Positions 52,322 to 61,451 of a stretch of DNA of 64,000 nucleotides are shown here, piece after piece. Location of the stretch: contig NZ_FUIA01000011.1 in assembly GCF_900163665.1 (NCBI RefSeq), positions 62,001 through 126,000 on the forward strand. The letters run 5' to 3'. The stretch is from Frigoribacterium sp. JB110 (lineage in GTDB: Bacteria > Actinomycetota > Actinomycetes > Actinomycetales > Microbacteriaceae). Position numbers and translations under genes: made by a program. Each line of letters starts with the position of its first letter. The first letter of the stretch is position 1. A model generated the notes under the pieces. The model was not told the origin of the DNA. It worked only from the letters and a program-made list of their open reading frames with translations, and did no database searches.

Positions 52322-52335
52322 TGGGAGCGCTCCCA
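52322..52335. promoter_or_regulatory. Perfect CebR/CelR-type LacI operator
   Basis: TGGGAGCGCTCCCA is a perfect 14-bp palindrome identical to the CebR box of Streptomyces and the CelR box of Thermobifida, which control cellobiose/cello-oligosaccharide genes. It lies 113 bp upstream of the binding-protein start. A degenerate copy GGGGAGCGCTCGCG stands at 52252-52265. The cognate LacI-family regulator is not in the window. Confidence 0.85.
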
Positions 52336-52447
52336 CAGTCGCAACGAAGACGTTATCGACGAGCGCACCGTTTCACCGTCCGACGCGCTTGTATGGCTTA
52401 GGCGGGTGTGGGCGCCCGAACATCAATAGTCAGAGAGGACGTTGAGC

Positions 52448-53804
52448 ATGAGGACACGCAACATTCGGCAATGGGGTGCCGGAATCGCCGGAGGACTCGT
52501 CGCCGTGCTGGCACTGGCGGGCTGCGCCGGCGACGATCTCGGCGGCGGCACCACGGGCGGCGGAGACACCGACGCGGATTGCAGCGCATTCGAACAGTAC
52601 GGGTCGTTCGACGGCGACCAGGTCACGATGTCGTCGACGATCTCGGACCAGGAGGCAGACCAGCTCGAGGAGTCATGGGCCGACTTCGTCGCATGCACTG
52701 GCATCACGATCGAGCACAACGGCACGAACGAGTTCGAATCGCAGATCTTCGTGCAGGTCGAGGGCGGCAACGCGCCCGACCTCGCGATCTTCCCGCAGCC
52801 GGGCCTGATGCAGCGCATGCACGGCGACGGGCATCTGGTGCCGGCCGGCGACGATGTGGTCGCGACAGCGAACGAGAACTTGGCTGCGCTATGGCCAGAT
52901 CGACGGTGAACAGTACGGCGTGCCGGTCATGGGGTCGGTGAAGTCTTTCGTCTGGTATTCGCCGAGTGCGTTCGAAGACAGCGGCTACGAGGTTCCCGAG
53001 ACCTGGGACGACATGATGAGCCTCACGGATGAGATCGTCGCCGACCACGGCAGCGACACAGTGAAGCCCTGGTGCTTCGGCATCGAGTCGGGCGGTGCCA
53101 CCGGATGGCCGGCAACCGACTTCGTCGAGGACATGGTGCTCCGCGAAGCGGGCCCCGACGTCTACGATCAGTGGGTCGACCACGAGATCCCATTCGACGA
53201 CCCGCAGATCGTCGCATCGCTCGACCGCGCAGGCGACATCCTCCAGAACGAGGACTACGTCAACGGCGGCATCGGCGACACCCGCTCCATCGCCTCGACG
53301 CCGTGGTCAGACGCCGGGCTGCCGGTTCTGGAGGACAACTGCTACATGTTCCGCGCCGCGTCGTTCTTCGAGGCGCAGCTGCCTGAGGGCACGGATGTCG
53401 GCCCCGACGGCGACATCTTCGCGTTCTACCTGCCGGCCGACACCGCTGACGAGCAGCCGCTGCTCGTCGCGGGCGACAACGTCGCCGCGTTCAACGACAA
53501 CGAGGCCACGCAGGCCGTGCAGGCCTACCTGGCCTCACCCGAGTGGGCGAACGAGCGCGTGTCGATCGGCGGCGTCGTGAGCCCGAACCAGGGCGTCGAC
53601 CCCGCGAATGCCTCGTCCGACGTGCTGCGGCTCACACTCGAGCTGATGCAGGATGAAGACGCGGTCGCACGCTTCGACGGCTCCGACCTGATGCCCTCCG
53701 AAGTGGGTGCAGGCACGTTCTGGTCGGAGATGACGGCGTGGATCGACGGCCAGAAGGACGGCGAAGCCGCCCTCGCCGCGATCGAGAGCAGCTGGCCCGA
53801 GTGA
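52448..53804 (+). pseudogene. Sugar ABC substrate-binding lipoprotein gene with a one-base frameshift
   Basis: The reading frame starts at 52448 (MRTRNIRQWGAGIAGG, lipobox LAGC) and is of the AglE/solute-binding family 1 type. It runs normally to about NENL near 52880 and then stops early at 52909; the protein continues one frame over, from WLRYGQIDGEQYGVPVMG, to 53804. Removing one T in the TT at 52880-52881 joins both parts into a 451-residue protein of normal length. Either the gene is recently broken or there is a sequencing error; the rest is well preserved and both permease genes are intact. The start is supported by GAGAGGAC. It would bind an alpha-glucoside or a cello-oligosaccharide. 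Confidence 0.85.
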
Positions 53805-53869
53805 CGCTCGTGCGGGTCGGGATGGTGTGAGCCGTCCCGACCCGCTTTCGCCCATTCTGGAGGTGTCAC

Positions 53870-54847
53870 GTGGGTTTCTTTCTCTATTCGAAGAACGGCC
53901 AGTTGGTCCTCGCGATCCTGGTCTTCCTGGCGATCCTTGCGCTTCTGCTCCTCATCGCGCGGGCCGCCGACAATGTGAAGGGCAGGAAGCAGACGTTCGT
54001 GATGGTCGCCGTATTCGGCGGCCCCGCATTGCTGCTGCTCCTGCTCGGACAGGTCTATCCGGCGATCCGCACGATGTGGATGTCGCTGATGGACAAGCGC
54101 ACCGAGAACTTCGTCGGCCTCGACAACTACGGCTACCTGTTCCAGGACGGCCTGACGGCGTTCGGGAACACGATGCTGTGGGTGGTGATGGTGCCGCTCG
54201 GCTCGACGCTGATCGGTCTCGTCTACGCGGTGCTGATCGACAAGTCGCGCTTCGAGAAGGTCGCGAAGTCGATGCTGTTCCTGCCGATGGCGATCTCGTT
54301 CGTCGGCGCCGGCATCATCTGGAAGTTCGTCTACGAGTACCGCGGATCGGCTCAGGAGCAGATCGGACTGCTGAACGCGATGATCACGTGGCTCGGCTTC
54401 GAGCCCGTGCGCTTCCTGCAGGATTCGCCGCTGAACACGATCTTCCTGATCGCGGTGATGGTGTGGATCCAGGCGGGGTTCGCGATGGTGGTGCTCTCGG
54501 CGGCGATCAAGGCCGTGCCGAGCGACATCATCGAGGCAGCCAAGCTCGACGGTGCGAACGCGTGGCAGCTGTTCAGTCGGGTGACGGTGCCCAGCATCCG
54601 TCCCTCGCTGATCGTCGTGCTCACGACCATCTGCATCGCGACGCTGAAGGTCTTCGACATCACGCTCACCATGACCGGCGCAGAGTTCAACACTCAGGTG
54701 CTGGCGAACGAGATGTACGACTGGTCGTTCACATTCGGTGACAACGGCATCGGATCCGCGATGGCCGTGGTGATCTTCGTGCTCGTGATCCCGCTGGTGA
54801 TCTACAACGTGCGGCAGATGAACAAGAACAAGGCGGTGCGCGGATGA
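53870..54847 (+). CDS. Sugar ABC permease, AglF/MalF type
   Basis: A 325-residue CUT1-family permease. The GTG at 53870 follows GGAGGTG. It has an extra N-terminal membrane helix, about seven to eight segments in all, and the EAA loop IEAAKLDGANAWQLFSRVTV near residue 225. It is in an operon with the frameshifted binding-protein gene and the AglG-like permease; no ATPase is present, so a shared MsiK-type ATPase elsewhere probably energises it. Confidence 0.88.
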   Translation: MGFFLYSKNGQLVLAILVFLAILALLLLIARAADNVKGRKQTFVMVAVFGGPALLLLLLGQVYPAIRTMWMSLMDKRTENFVGLDNYGYLFQDGLTAFGNTMLWVVMVPLGSTLIGLVYAVLIDKSRFEKVAKSMLFLPMAISFVGAGIIWKFVYEYRGSAQEQIGLLNAMITWLGFEPVRFLQDSPLNTIFLIAVMVWIQAGFAMVVLSAAIKAVPSDIIEAAKLDGANAWQLFSRVTVPSIRPSLIVVLTTICIATLKVFDITLTMTGAEFNTQVLANEMYDWSFTFGDNGIGSAMAVVIFVLVIPLVIYNVRQMNKNKAVRG

Positions 54848-55758
54848 GCACGCAGACTCTCACGTCGGTGAACCCCACGAAGCGTCCTGGCAGCGCGGCC
54901 GGGTCGTTCAGACGACTCGTCAGCAACCGGATCGGGAGCGCCGTCGCGCTCGTGATCGCGGTGCTCTGGACGGTGCCGACCTTCGGCCTGTTCGTCTCGT
55001 CGTTCCGACCCGAAGCCGAGATCAAGAGCAGCGGGTGGTGGACGATCTTCACCGATCCGCAGTTCACCCTCGACAACTACGAGCAGATTCTGGGGGGCGC
55101 CACGTCGACGAACCTGGCTGCGTACTTCCAGAACTCCGTCGTCATCGCCGTGCCGGCGACACTGGCACCCCTGATCCTCGCGATCATGGCGTCGTACGCG
55201 TTCTCGGTGCTGGAGTGGAAGGGCCGCGACATCGTGTTCGTCGTGGTCTTCGCCCTGCAGATCGTTCCCCTGCAGATGGCGCTGATCCCGCTGCTGCGCG
55301 TCTTCTCTGGCACGGCGATCGCCGATGTGTTCCCGTTCCTGTCACTGTGGGTGGCGCACACGATCTTCGGGTTGCCGCTGGCGATCTTCCTGCTGCACAA
55401 CTTCATGTCAGAAGTGCCGCGGGATCTCATCGAGGCGGCTCGGATAGACGGCGCGGGGCACGTCTCGGTGTTCCTGCGGGTGATGCTGCCGCTGATGCTG
55501 CCCGCGATCGCGAGCTACGCGATCTTCCAGTTCCTCTGGGTGTGGAACGACCTGCTCGTGGGTCTGACCTTCTCCGGCGGATCGCGGACGGTGCAGCCGC
55601 TCACGGCCGCGCTGGCCGCGATGACGGGAGACAGGGGTCAGGACTGGCACCTGCTCACGGCGGGGGCGTTCGTCTCGATCATCCTTCCGCTGGTCGTCTT
55701 CTTCGCTCTGCAGCGGTTCTTCGTGCGGGGACTGCTGGCTGGTTCTGTCAAGGGATGA
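54844..55758 (+). CDS. Sugar ABC permease, AglG/MalG type
   Basis: A 304-residue CUT1-family permease with six membrane segments and the EAA loop IEAARIDGAGHVSVFLRVML near residue 195. The ATG overlaps the AglF-like stop by 4 bp. Ends in RGLLAGSVKG, typical of MalG-type C-termini. It is the last gene of the operon and is followed by a perfect palindromic terminator. Confidence 0.9.
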   Translation: MSTQTLTSVNPTKRPGSAAGSFRRLVSNRIGSAVALVIAVLWTVPTFGLFVSSFRPEAEIKSSGWWTIFTDPQFTLDNYEQILGGATSTNLAAYFQNSVVIAVPATLAPLILAIMASYAFSVLEWKGRDIVFVVVFALQIVPLQMALIPLLRVFSGTAIADVFPFLSLWVAHTIFGLPLAIFLLHNFMSEVPRDLIEAARIDGAGHVSVFLRVMLPLMLPAIASYAIFQFLWVWNDLLVGLTFSGGSRTVQPLTAALAAMTGDRGQDWHLLTAGAFVSIILPLVVFFALQRFFVRGLLAGSVKG

Positions 55759-55762
55759 GACG

Positions 55763-55804
55763 AGAATCGGGGCCCCGCACCATATGGTGCGGGGCCCCGA
55801 TTCT
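55763..55804. terminator. 42-bp perfect palindrome, bidirectional terminator
   Basis: Two 21-base arms starting AGAATCGGGGCCCC meet at CATATG with no spacer, between the convergent sugar permease and rplA genes. TCTT on the plus side and TTCT-like bases on the other strand complete it. It ends both transcripts. Confidence 0.9.
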
Positions 55805-55824
55805 TCAGGCGCTGCGGATGTTCC

Positions 55825-56517
55825 TCAGACGGCGAGGCCGTTGACGTCCATCGGGATGCCCGGGCCGAACGTGGTCGACACCGTGCCCTTCTGCACGTAG
55901 CGACCCTTCGAGCTCGACGGCTTGAGGCGAACGATCTCATCCAGGGCAGCCTGGATGTTCTCGTTCAGCTGCTCTGCACCGAAGGACGCCTTGCCCACGA
56001 TGAAGTGAACGTTGGCGTGCTTGTCGACGCGGAAGTCGATCTTTCCGCCCTTGATGTCCTCGACGGCCTTGGCCGGGTTCGGGGTGACCGTGCCGGTCTT
56101 CGGGTTCGGCATCAGACCGCGCGGGCCGAGGACCTTGCCGAGACGACCGACCTGGCCCATCAGCTCCGGCACGGCGACGGCCGCATCGAAGTCGGTCCAG
56201 CCGGCGGCGACCTTCGCGATGAGCTCGGTGCTGCCGACCTCGTCGGCGCCTGCCGCTGCGGCAGCCTCTGCCGCGTCGCCGTTCGCAAAGACGATGACCT
56301 TCGCGGTCTTGCCCGTGCCGTGCGGCAGCATGACGGTGCCGCGCACCATCTGGTCTGCCTTGCGGGGGTCGACCGAGAGCTTCAGCGCGACCTCAACGGT
56401 CGAGTCGAACTTCGTCGAACCCGTCTCCTTCGCGAGAGCAACTGCCTCGCTCGGCGTGTAGAACTTGCCGGCCTCGATCTTCGAGGCGGCGGCAGCGTAA
56501 GCCTTGGACTTCGCCAT
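55825..56517 (-). CDS. rplA: 50S ribosomal protein L1
   Basis: A 230-residue protein of the L1 stalk that also represses the rplK-rplA mRNA in many bacteria. Signatures are [15 protein letters not shown] and [20 protein letters not shown]. It is the second gene of the operon, 14 bp after rplK. In most bacteria rplJ-rplL follow directly; here about 12.5 kb of other genes intervene. Confidence 0.98.
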   Translation of the reverse strand: MAKSKAYAAAASKIEAGKFYTPSEAVALAKETGSTKFDSTVEVALKLSVDPRKADQMVRGTVMLPHGTGKTAKVIVFANGDAAEAAAAAGADEVGSTELIAKVAAGWTDFDAAVAVPELMGQVGRLGKVLGPRGLMPNPKTGTVTPNPAKAVEDIKGGKIDFRVDKHANVHFIVGKASFGAEQLNENIQAALDEIVRLKPSSSKGRYVQKGTVSTTFGPGIPMDVNGLAV

Positions 56518-56531
56518 GATTTCTCTCCCCC

Positions 56532-56963
56532 TCAGTCCTCGACCGTGATGCCCATGGAACGGGCGGTGCCTGCGATGATCTTCGACGCGGCGTCGATGTC
56601 GTTGGCGTTCAGATCCGGCTGCTTGGTCTTGGCGATCTCCTCGACCTGAGCCTTCGTGATCTTGCCGACCTTGACGGTGTGCGGCGTGCCGGAGCCGCTC
56701 TTCACACCTGCGGCCTTCTTGATGAGCTCTGCCGCCGGGGGCGTCTTGAGGACGAACGTGAAGCTGCGGTCCTCGTAGACGGTGATCTCCACCGGGACGA
56801 CATTGCCGCGCTGCTGCTCAGTCGCGGCGTTGTACGCCTTGCAGAACTCCATGATGTTGACGCCGTGCTGACCCAGTGCGGGGCCGATCGGCGGCGCCGG
56901 GTTGGCCTGGCCGGCCTGGATCTGGAGCTTGATCAGCCCCGAGACCTTCTTCTTCGGTGCCAT
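56532..56963 (-). CDS. rplK: 50S ribosomal protein L11
   Basis: A 143-residue protein of the GTPase-associated centre. Signatures are [20 protein letters not shown] (from residue 13) and the C-terminal RNA-binding domain with [13 protein letters not shown]. The start follows GAGGAAAGGAAAGG. It begins the rplK-rplA operon. Confidence 0.98.
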   Translation of the reverse strand: MAPKKKVSGLIKLQIQAGQANPAPPIGPALGQHGVNIMEFCKAYNAATEQQRGNVVPVEITVYEDRSFTFVLKTPPAAELIKKAAGVKSGSGTPHTVKVGKITKAQVEEIAKTKQPDLNANDIDAASKIIAGTARSMGITVED

Positions 56964-56983
56964 TACCTTTCCTTTCCTCGAGC

Positions 56984-57078
56984 GGATGCCTCAGGCATCC
57001 CTCTCCCGCGGATCCGGCACTTCCGGACCGCGGTGACGTTCGTGCGCGCCGAAGCGCCGCACAAACCATCCAAGTCTA
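56984..57078 (-). promoter_or_regulatory. rplK promoter and leader hairpin
   Basis: TAGACT (minus strand, 57078-57073) is the likely -10 box; no strong -35 box is seen. The leader of about 100 bases has a perfect hairpin GGATGCC-TGA-GGCATCC (57000-56984) just before the ribosome site, which may be a site for L1 autoregulation. Confidence 0.5.
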
Positions 57079-57101
57079 CCCGATCCGAACGACTGATCGC
57101 G

Positions 57102-58085
57102 TCACGCGTCGCGGTACTGTTCCACGATGCGCTCCCCCAGCTTCCGCAGCTGAGCGCGCACCTGGATGGGTTCGATGACCTCGGCGACACTGGACCACGC
57201 CGCCAGCTGCTCGGCGAGCGCCTCGACTCGATGCGCTCGCACCTCGACGACCGGATGCTCGACCTGCGCCCCCTCCTCAGCGGCTTCGATCATCCGGGCC
57301 TGCGCGCCGAATCGGTCCAGTAGCGCCCGCACCGCCCACGGCTGGACCCGCACGGTCGCTCGCACATCGCCGCGCATGCCCTCGACGCGCTCGACCATCC
57401 GCGCCCACTCACGAGAGCCGTCGAAGCCCTCCGGCGCGACGCCGCGCTGCGGCAGCGCCTCGAGCTCCCGAATGCGGTCGACGCGATATGTGCGCAGGCC
57501 ATCCGCATCCGCGGAATCGCTGCCGATGGCGACCGGTGCGCCGAGCAGATACCAACGCGGCCCGCGGCTGCCCACGACGAGCGGAACGAGCTCGAGCTGG
57601 CGCTCGCCTCGCGAGCCGTCGTAGCTCACCCGCACTCGACGCTCATCGGCGATCGCCGACTGCAGTTCGGCCACCGTCTGCGAGACCCCCTCCTGGTCGC
57701 TCTCACCCCACGGCACGTCGCGCACGGTGGCCGCGGCCACGCGCTGGGCCCCCTCACGAAACGGCGCAGGCATGGCGCGGACGAGTTTGCGCACCGCCGC
57801 CACACGCTCCGGTTCGGCGCCCAGGCTCTGAGTCAGGCCGATGAGCAGCGACGTGACCTCACTCTGGGTGAGCCCCGTCAGATCGGTGCGCGCACCGCCG
57901 ATCAGACGCCATCCGCCGCCGCGACCCCTGGTCGGGTAGATCGGAACGCCCGACATCGCCAGCGCCTCCAGGTCGCGTCGAGCGGTCGGCACGGAGACCT
58001 CCAGCTCGGCGGCGAGCTCCGCTGCGGTGATCTGCGGGCGCCCCTGGAGCAGCAGAAGAGCCTGGATCAGGCGATCGGCACGAAT
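57102..58085 (-). CDS. YafY-type HTH-WYL transcriptional regulator with an ATT start
   Basis: A 327-residue regulator. The N-terminal helix-turn-helix (RADRLIQALLLLQGRPQITA, AAELAAELEVSVPTARRDLE) is followed by a WYL domain with Trp178-Tyr179-Leu180 in GSRGPRWYLLG and a C-terminal WCX part. Family members almost always start MRADRL; here the codon in the place of ATG is ATT at 58085, with AGAAAGGG seven bases before it and no other start codon after the upstream stop. The first ordinary start (GTG, 57992) would remove most of the helix-turn-helix. It is divergent from a VOC gene with an operator between. Either a true ATT start or a sequencing error. Confidence 0.85.
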   Translation of the reverse strand: MRADRLIQALLLLQGRPQITAAELAAELEVSVPTARRDLEALAMSGVPIYPTRGRGGGWRLIGGARTDLTGLTQSEVTSLLIGLTQSLGAEPERVAAVRKLVRAMPAPFREGAQRVAAATVRDVPWGESDQEGVSQTVAELQSAIADERRVRVSYDGSRGERQLELVPLVVGSRGPRWYLLGAPVAIGSDSADADGLRTYRVDRIRELEALPQRGVAPEGFDGSREWARMVERVEGMRGDVRATVRVQPWAVRALLDRFGAQARMIEAAEEGAQVEHPVVEVRAHRVEALAEQLAAWSSVAEVIEPIQVRAQLRKLGERIVEQYRDA

Positions 58086-58104
58086 TGTCTCACCCTTTCT
58101 TCGA

Positions 58105-58127
58105 AAGTGATCAGTTGGTGATCACTT
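58105..58127. promoter_or_regulatory. Operator between the WYL regulator and VOC gene
   Basis: AAGTGATCA (58105-58113), GTTGG, TGATCACTT (58119-58127) is a perfect inverted repeat in the 86-bp divergent gap. It is the probable binding site of the WYL regulator and would control both genes. Confidence 0.8.
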
Positions 58128-58171
58128 CATCGACAAGCATAGAGAACAACCACACAGAAGAGGAGAACACC

Positions 58172-58567
58172 ATGTTCCGTGGCCTTGCCAATCTGAACCT
58201 CGTCGCCGACGACATGACGGCCGCCGTCGAGTGGTACGCCGCCGTCTTCGACTCGGCTCCGTACTTCGTCCGCCCCGAGACCGGCCCCGCCCAGTACGCG
58301 GAGTGGCGCTTCGGCGACGACGACGACGAGTTCGCGCTCATGGACGCGCGGTTCCGCCCCGTTCTCGCTCGCCCCGGCGGCGCCCTCGTGCACATGCACG
58401 TCGACGACATCCGGGCCTCGTTCGACCGGCTCATCGCGCTCGGCGCGCAGGAGTTCGACCCCGTGACCCAGCGCGGCGACGACTGGTGGTCAGCCTCGGT
58501 CAGCGACCCGTTCGGCAACCTGATCGGACTGATCCAGAGCCCGCATTGGGCAGCGCAGCACGAGTGA
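58172..58567 (+). CDS. VOC (glyoxalase/bleomycin resistance) family protein
   Basis: A 131-residue single-domain protein of the vicinal oxygen chelate superfamily. The ATG at 58172 follows AGAGGAG. It has the two beta-alpha-beta-beta-beta units, with LNLVADDMTAAVEWYAAVF and VHMHVDDIRASFDRLIALGA as the helices and the closing SVSDPFGNLIGLIQSPHW. YafY-WYL regulators paired with a VOC protein are common in actinobacteria. The reaction is unknown; drug binding or a metal-dependent isomerase are possible. Confidence 0.87.
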   Translation: MFRGLANLNLVADDMTAAVEWYAAVFDSAPYFVRPETGPAQYAEWRFGDDDDEFALMDARFRPVLARPGGALVHMHVDDIRASFDRLIALGAQEFDPVTQRGDDWWSASVSDPFGNLIGLIQSPHWAAQHE

Positions 58568-58573
58568 CCGCAG

Positions 58574-58622
58574 GTACGACGAGAGCGGCCTCCCCGATTC
58601 GGGGAGGCCGCTCTCGTCGTAC
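58574..58622. terminator. Bidirectional terminator between VOC and nusG genes
   Basis: A 23-bp perfect stem (left arm beginning GTACGACGAGAGCGGCC) with a three-base loop lies between two convergent genes, 6 bp after the VOC stop and 11 bp after the nusG stop. Confidence 0.9.
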
Positions 58623-58633
58623 GGGGTGTCTGA

Positions 58634-59662
58634 TCAGACCATCTTGGTGACCTGGTCGAACGCCAGCTCGACCGGAGTCTCGCGCTCGAACAGCGAAACG
58701 AGCACCGTGAGCTTGCCACTGGCCGGGTTGATCTCGCTGATCGAACCGGGGAGGCCTGCGAAGGAGCCCTCCTTGATCGTGATCGTCTCGCCGATCTCGA
58801 AGTCGATCTCGGCGGGGATGACGCGCGGTGCGGCCTTCTTCTCACCGGCGCTCGGCTTCTCGCCGGAGGCGGCCTTCTCGGCCTCCTTCAGCTCGGCGAG
58901 CGGCTTGAGCATGTTGAACGCCTCTTCGAACCGCAACGGCGTCGGGTTGTGGGCGTTGCCCACGAAGCCGGTCACGCCCGGCGTGTGGCGCACGACCGAC
59001 CAAGTGTCCTCGTTGAGCTCCATGCGCACGAGAACGTAGCTCGGGATGCGCACGCGAGTGACCATCTTGCGCTGGCCGTTCTTGATCTCGACGACGTCCT
59101 CCATCGGGACCTCGATCTGATAGATCTCGTCCTCGACCTCGAGCGTCGCCTTGCGCTGCTCGATGTTGGCCTTCACCTTGCGCTCGAAGCCGGCGTAGGA
59201 GTGGATCACGTACCACTTGCCCTCGAGGGTGCGCAGCTCCGCACGGAATTCGGCGTACGGGTCGTCGTCCTCAGCCTCGGCCTCGGCACCGCCCTGCGGC
59301 TCTGCTGCTTCGGCCTGCGGCTCTTCCGCCTCGTCCTGAGCATCCGTCGTCGCGTCGCTCTGCGTCTCGCCGGCGTCGTTGTGAGCTTCGCCGTCGCTCA
59401 GCACGTCTGCGGCTGCCTCGACCTCGGCGGTCTCGTCGATGTTCAGTGCGTCGTTCACGATCGCGTCGGCCTCCGGGTCGGTGATGTCGATGTCTTCGTC
59501 AGCAGGCTCTCCGCCATCGAGGTGGATCGCGCCGGTCTCAGGGGCCTGCGCCGCCTGCTCCTGCTCGGCCAGAACGTTGCCGTCCTGCGCCTCGTCCTCT
59601 TCGCTGGACTGCTCAGCCGCCGTCGACAGGTCGACGTCGTCGCGGTGATTGTGGGTAGTCAC
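58634..59662 (-). CDS. nusG: Transcription termination/antitermination protein NusG with long acidic N-terminus
   Basis: A 342-residue NusG; the core (about 147-342) has the NGN domain (KWYVIHSYAGFERKVKANIE) and a C-terminal KOW domain (IKEGSFAGLPGSISEINPAS). The first about 145 residues are an acidic, Ala/Glu/Asp-rich extension, longer than in most bacteria; such extensions are seen in actinomycetes. A further insert of Lys/Glu-rich residues (AEKAASGEKPSAGEKKAAPR) links the two domains. The GTG start at 59662 follows AAGTGAG. It is 36 bp downstream of secE. Confidence 0.95.
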   Translation of the reverse strand: MTTHNHRDDVDLSTAAEQSSEEDEAQDGNVLAEQEQAAQAPETGAIHLDGGEPADEDIDITDPEADAIVNDALNIDETAEVEAAADVLSDGEAHNDAGETQSDATTDAQDEAEEPQAEAAEPQGGAEAEAEDDDPYAEFRAELRTLEGKWYVIHSYAGFERKVKANIEQRKATLEVEDEIYQIEVPMEDVVEIKNGQRKMVTRVRIPSYVLVRMELNEDTWSVVRHTPGVTGFVGNAHNPTPLRFEEAFNMLKPLAELKEAEKAASGEKPSAGEKKAAPRVIPAEIDFEIGETITIKEGSFAGLPGSISEINPASGKLTVLVSLFERETPVELAFDQVTKMV

Positions 59663-59698
59663 GTCAGCTCACTTTCGATTGCGGTGCGCCAGAGGTGA

Positions 59699-59959
59699 TC
59701 AGCGGGGGATGCCGAACACCCAGGTCGTGACCCACGTGAAGAGACTGTCGAGCCCGTAGACGAGAGCCATCATGACGACCACGAAGCCGAGCACGACGGA
59801 CGTGAACTTCAGCAACTCAGAACGAGTCGGGGTGACGACCTTGCGAAGCTCGGCGATGACCTGGCGGAAGAAGATGACTATCCGCATGAAGAAGTTGGGC
59901 TTCTTCTCCGCATTGCCGTTCGCTGCGACGACGTCGCCGCCGGAAGCGTCCCTGACCAT
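59699..59959 (-). CDS. secE: Preprotein translocase subunit SecE
   Basis: An 86-residue one-helix SecE. The ATG at 59959 follows AAAGG; the longer open frame runs through the tRNA. It has the conserved amphipathic region FFRQVIAELRKVVTPTRSEL before the membrane helix (VVLGFVVVMMALVYGLDSLF). It is the smallest part of the SecYEG channel. tRNA-Trp lies 36 bp upstream and nusG follows, the usual order. Confidence 0.95.
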   Translation of the reverse strand: MVRDASGGDVVAANGNAEKKPNFFMRIVIFFRQVIAELRKVVTPTRSELLKFTSVVLGFVVVMMALVYGLDSLFTWVTTWVFGIPR

Positions 59960-59994
59960 TCGATACCTTTCGTGAGTCAGCTGGCGCTGACGCG

Positions 59995-60067
<73 letters not shown>

Positions 60068-60227
60068 AGAGAACCTTGCGGGTCTCGAGGTGCCTCTCGA
60101 TCCTCTCACAGCCCGTCGGGCAGAGTGAAAGCATGCAATGAAGCACTGGTTCCTCAAGTGTACGGCATGCGCAATGAGCCCCGCGAATTCCACGCGCGTC
60201 GCGCGCCGTCGCTGTACCGTGGGAGGC

Positions 60228-61427
60228 GTGACCGAACGAGCTCCTCTCTCCCGCAAGCTGTCCGCCATCGCCGAATCGGCGACGCTCAAGGTCGACGCCA
60301 AGGCGAAGGCACTGAAGGCTGAGGGCCGCCAGGTGATCTCCTACGCCGCAGGCGAGCCCGATTTCTCGACGCCGCAGTTCGTCGTCGACGCCGCAGCCGA
60401 GGCCCTGCGCGATCCGGCGAACTACCGCTACTCCCCCGCCCCCGGTCTGCCCGCACTGAAAGAGGCGATCGCCGCGAAGACGCTGCGCGACTCCTCGCTC
60501 GAGGTGGCGCTGAACCAGGTCATCGTCACCAACGGCGGCAAACAGGCCGTCTACCAGGCGTTCCAGACTGTGGTGAACCCCGGCGACGAGGTCCTCCTCC
60601 CCGCGCCGTACTGGACCACCTACCCCGAAGCCATTCAGCTCGCCGACGGCACGCCCGTCGAGGTGTTCGCCGGCGCCGATCAGGGCTACAAGGTGACGGT
60701 CGACCAGCTCGAGGCGGCCCGCACCGAGAAGACGACCGTGCTCGTGTTCGTGTCTCCGTCGAACCCGACCGGCGCCGTGTACTCGCCTGAGGAGACCCGC
60801 GCGATCGGCGAGTGGGCGCTCGAGCACGGCATCTGGGTGATCACCGACGAGATCTACCAGAACCTCACGTACGAAGGTGCCGTCGCGACGTCGATCGTCG
60901 AGGCGGTTCCGGATGTCGCCGGCCAGACGATCCTCGTCAACGGCGTCGCGAAGACGTACGCGATGACCGGGTGGCGCGTGGGCTGGATGATCGGGCCCGC
61001 CGACGCGATCAAGGTCGCAGGCAACCTGCAGTCGCACCTGACCAGCAACGTCAACAACATCGCACAGCGCGCAGCGATCGCGGCGATCAGCGGCCCTCAG
61101 GACGAGGCGGAGCAGATGCGCCTCGCGTTCGACCGCCGGCGCCGACTCATCGTGCAGGAGCTGTCGAAGATCGACGGTGTGAGCGTGCCGAACCCTCTCG
61201 GCGCGTTCTACGCGTACCCGGACGTCACTGGCCTGCTCGGCCGCGAATGGGCCGGGCGCCGCATCGACACCACGCTCGAGCTGGCCGACCTGATCCTCGA
61301 CGAGGTCGAGGTGGCCGTCGTGCCTGGCGAGGCATTCGGCCCCAGCGGCTATCTGCGCCTGTCCTACGCCCTCGGCGACGACCAGCTCCTGGAGGGCATC
61401 CAGCGCCTCCAGCGCCTCTTCACTTGA
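60228..61427 (+). CDS. Pyridoxal-phosphate aminotransferase, aspartate aminotransferase type
   Basis: A 399-residue class I aminotransferase (1-gamma subgroup). The PLP lysine is Lys242 in [16 protein letters not shown]; other blocks are [28 protein letters not shown] and [14 protein letters not shown]. Likely reaction: aspartate with 2-oxoglutarate; aromatic amino acids may also be accepted. TACCGT lies seven bases before the GTG, so the mRNA is probably leaderless. It is divergent from secE across the tRNA and is convergent with murB. Confidence 0.9.
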   Translation: MTERAPLSRKLSAIAESATLKVDAKAKALKAEGRQVISYAAGEPDFSTPQFVVDAAAEALRDPANYRYSPAPGLPALKEAIAAKTLRDSSLEVALNQVIVTNGGKQAVYQAFQTVVNPGDEVLLPAPYWTTYPEAIQLADGTPVEVFAGADQGYKVTVDQLEAARTEKTTVLVFVSPSNPTGAVYSPEETRAIGEWALEHGIWVITDEIYQNLTYEGAVATSIVEAVPDVAGQTILVNGVAKTYAMTGWRVGWMIGPADAIKVAGNLQSHLTSNVNNIAQRAAIAAISGPQDEAEQMRLAFDRRRRLIVQELSKIDGVSVPNPLGAFYAYPDVTGLLGREWAGRRIDTTLELADLILDEVEVAVVPGEAFGPSGYLRLSYALGDDQLLEGIQRLQRLFT

Positions 61428-61451
61428 TCTCTGAACGCGACGTGCCGCTGA

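Noticed and set aside
52448-53804. Programmed ribosomal frameshifting as the explanation for the split binding-protein gene
   Set aside because: The site has no slippery run, pseudoknot or upstream ribosome site, and binding proteins are not known to use frameshifting; a mutation or base error is simpler.
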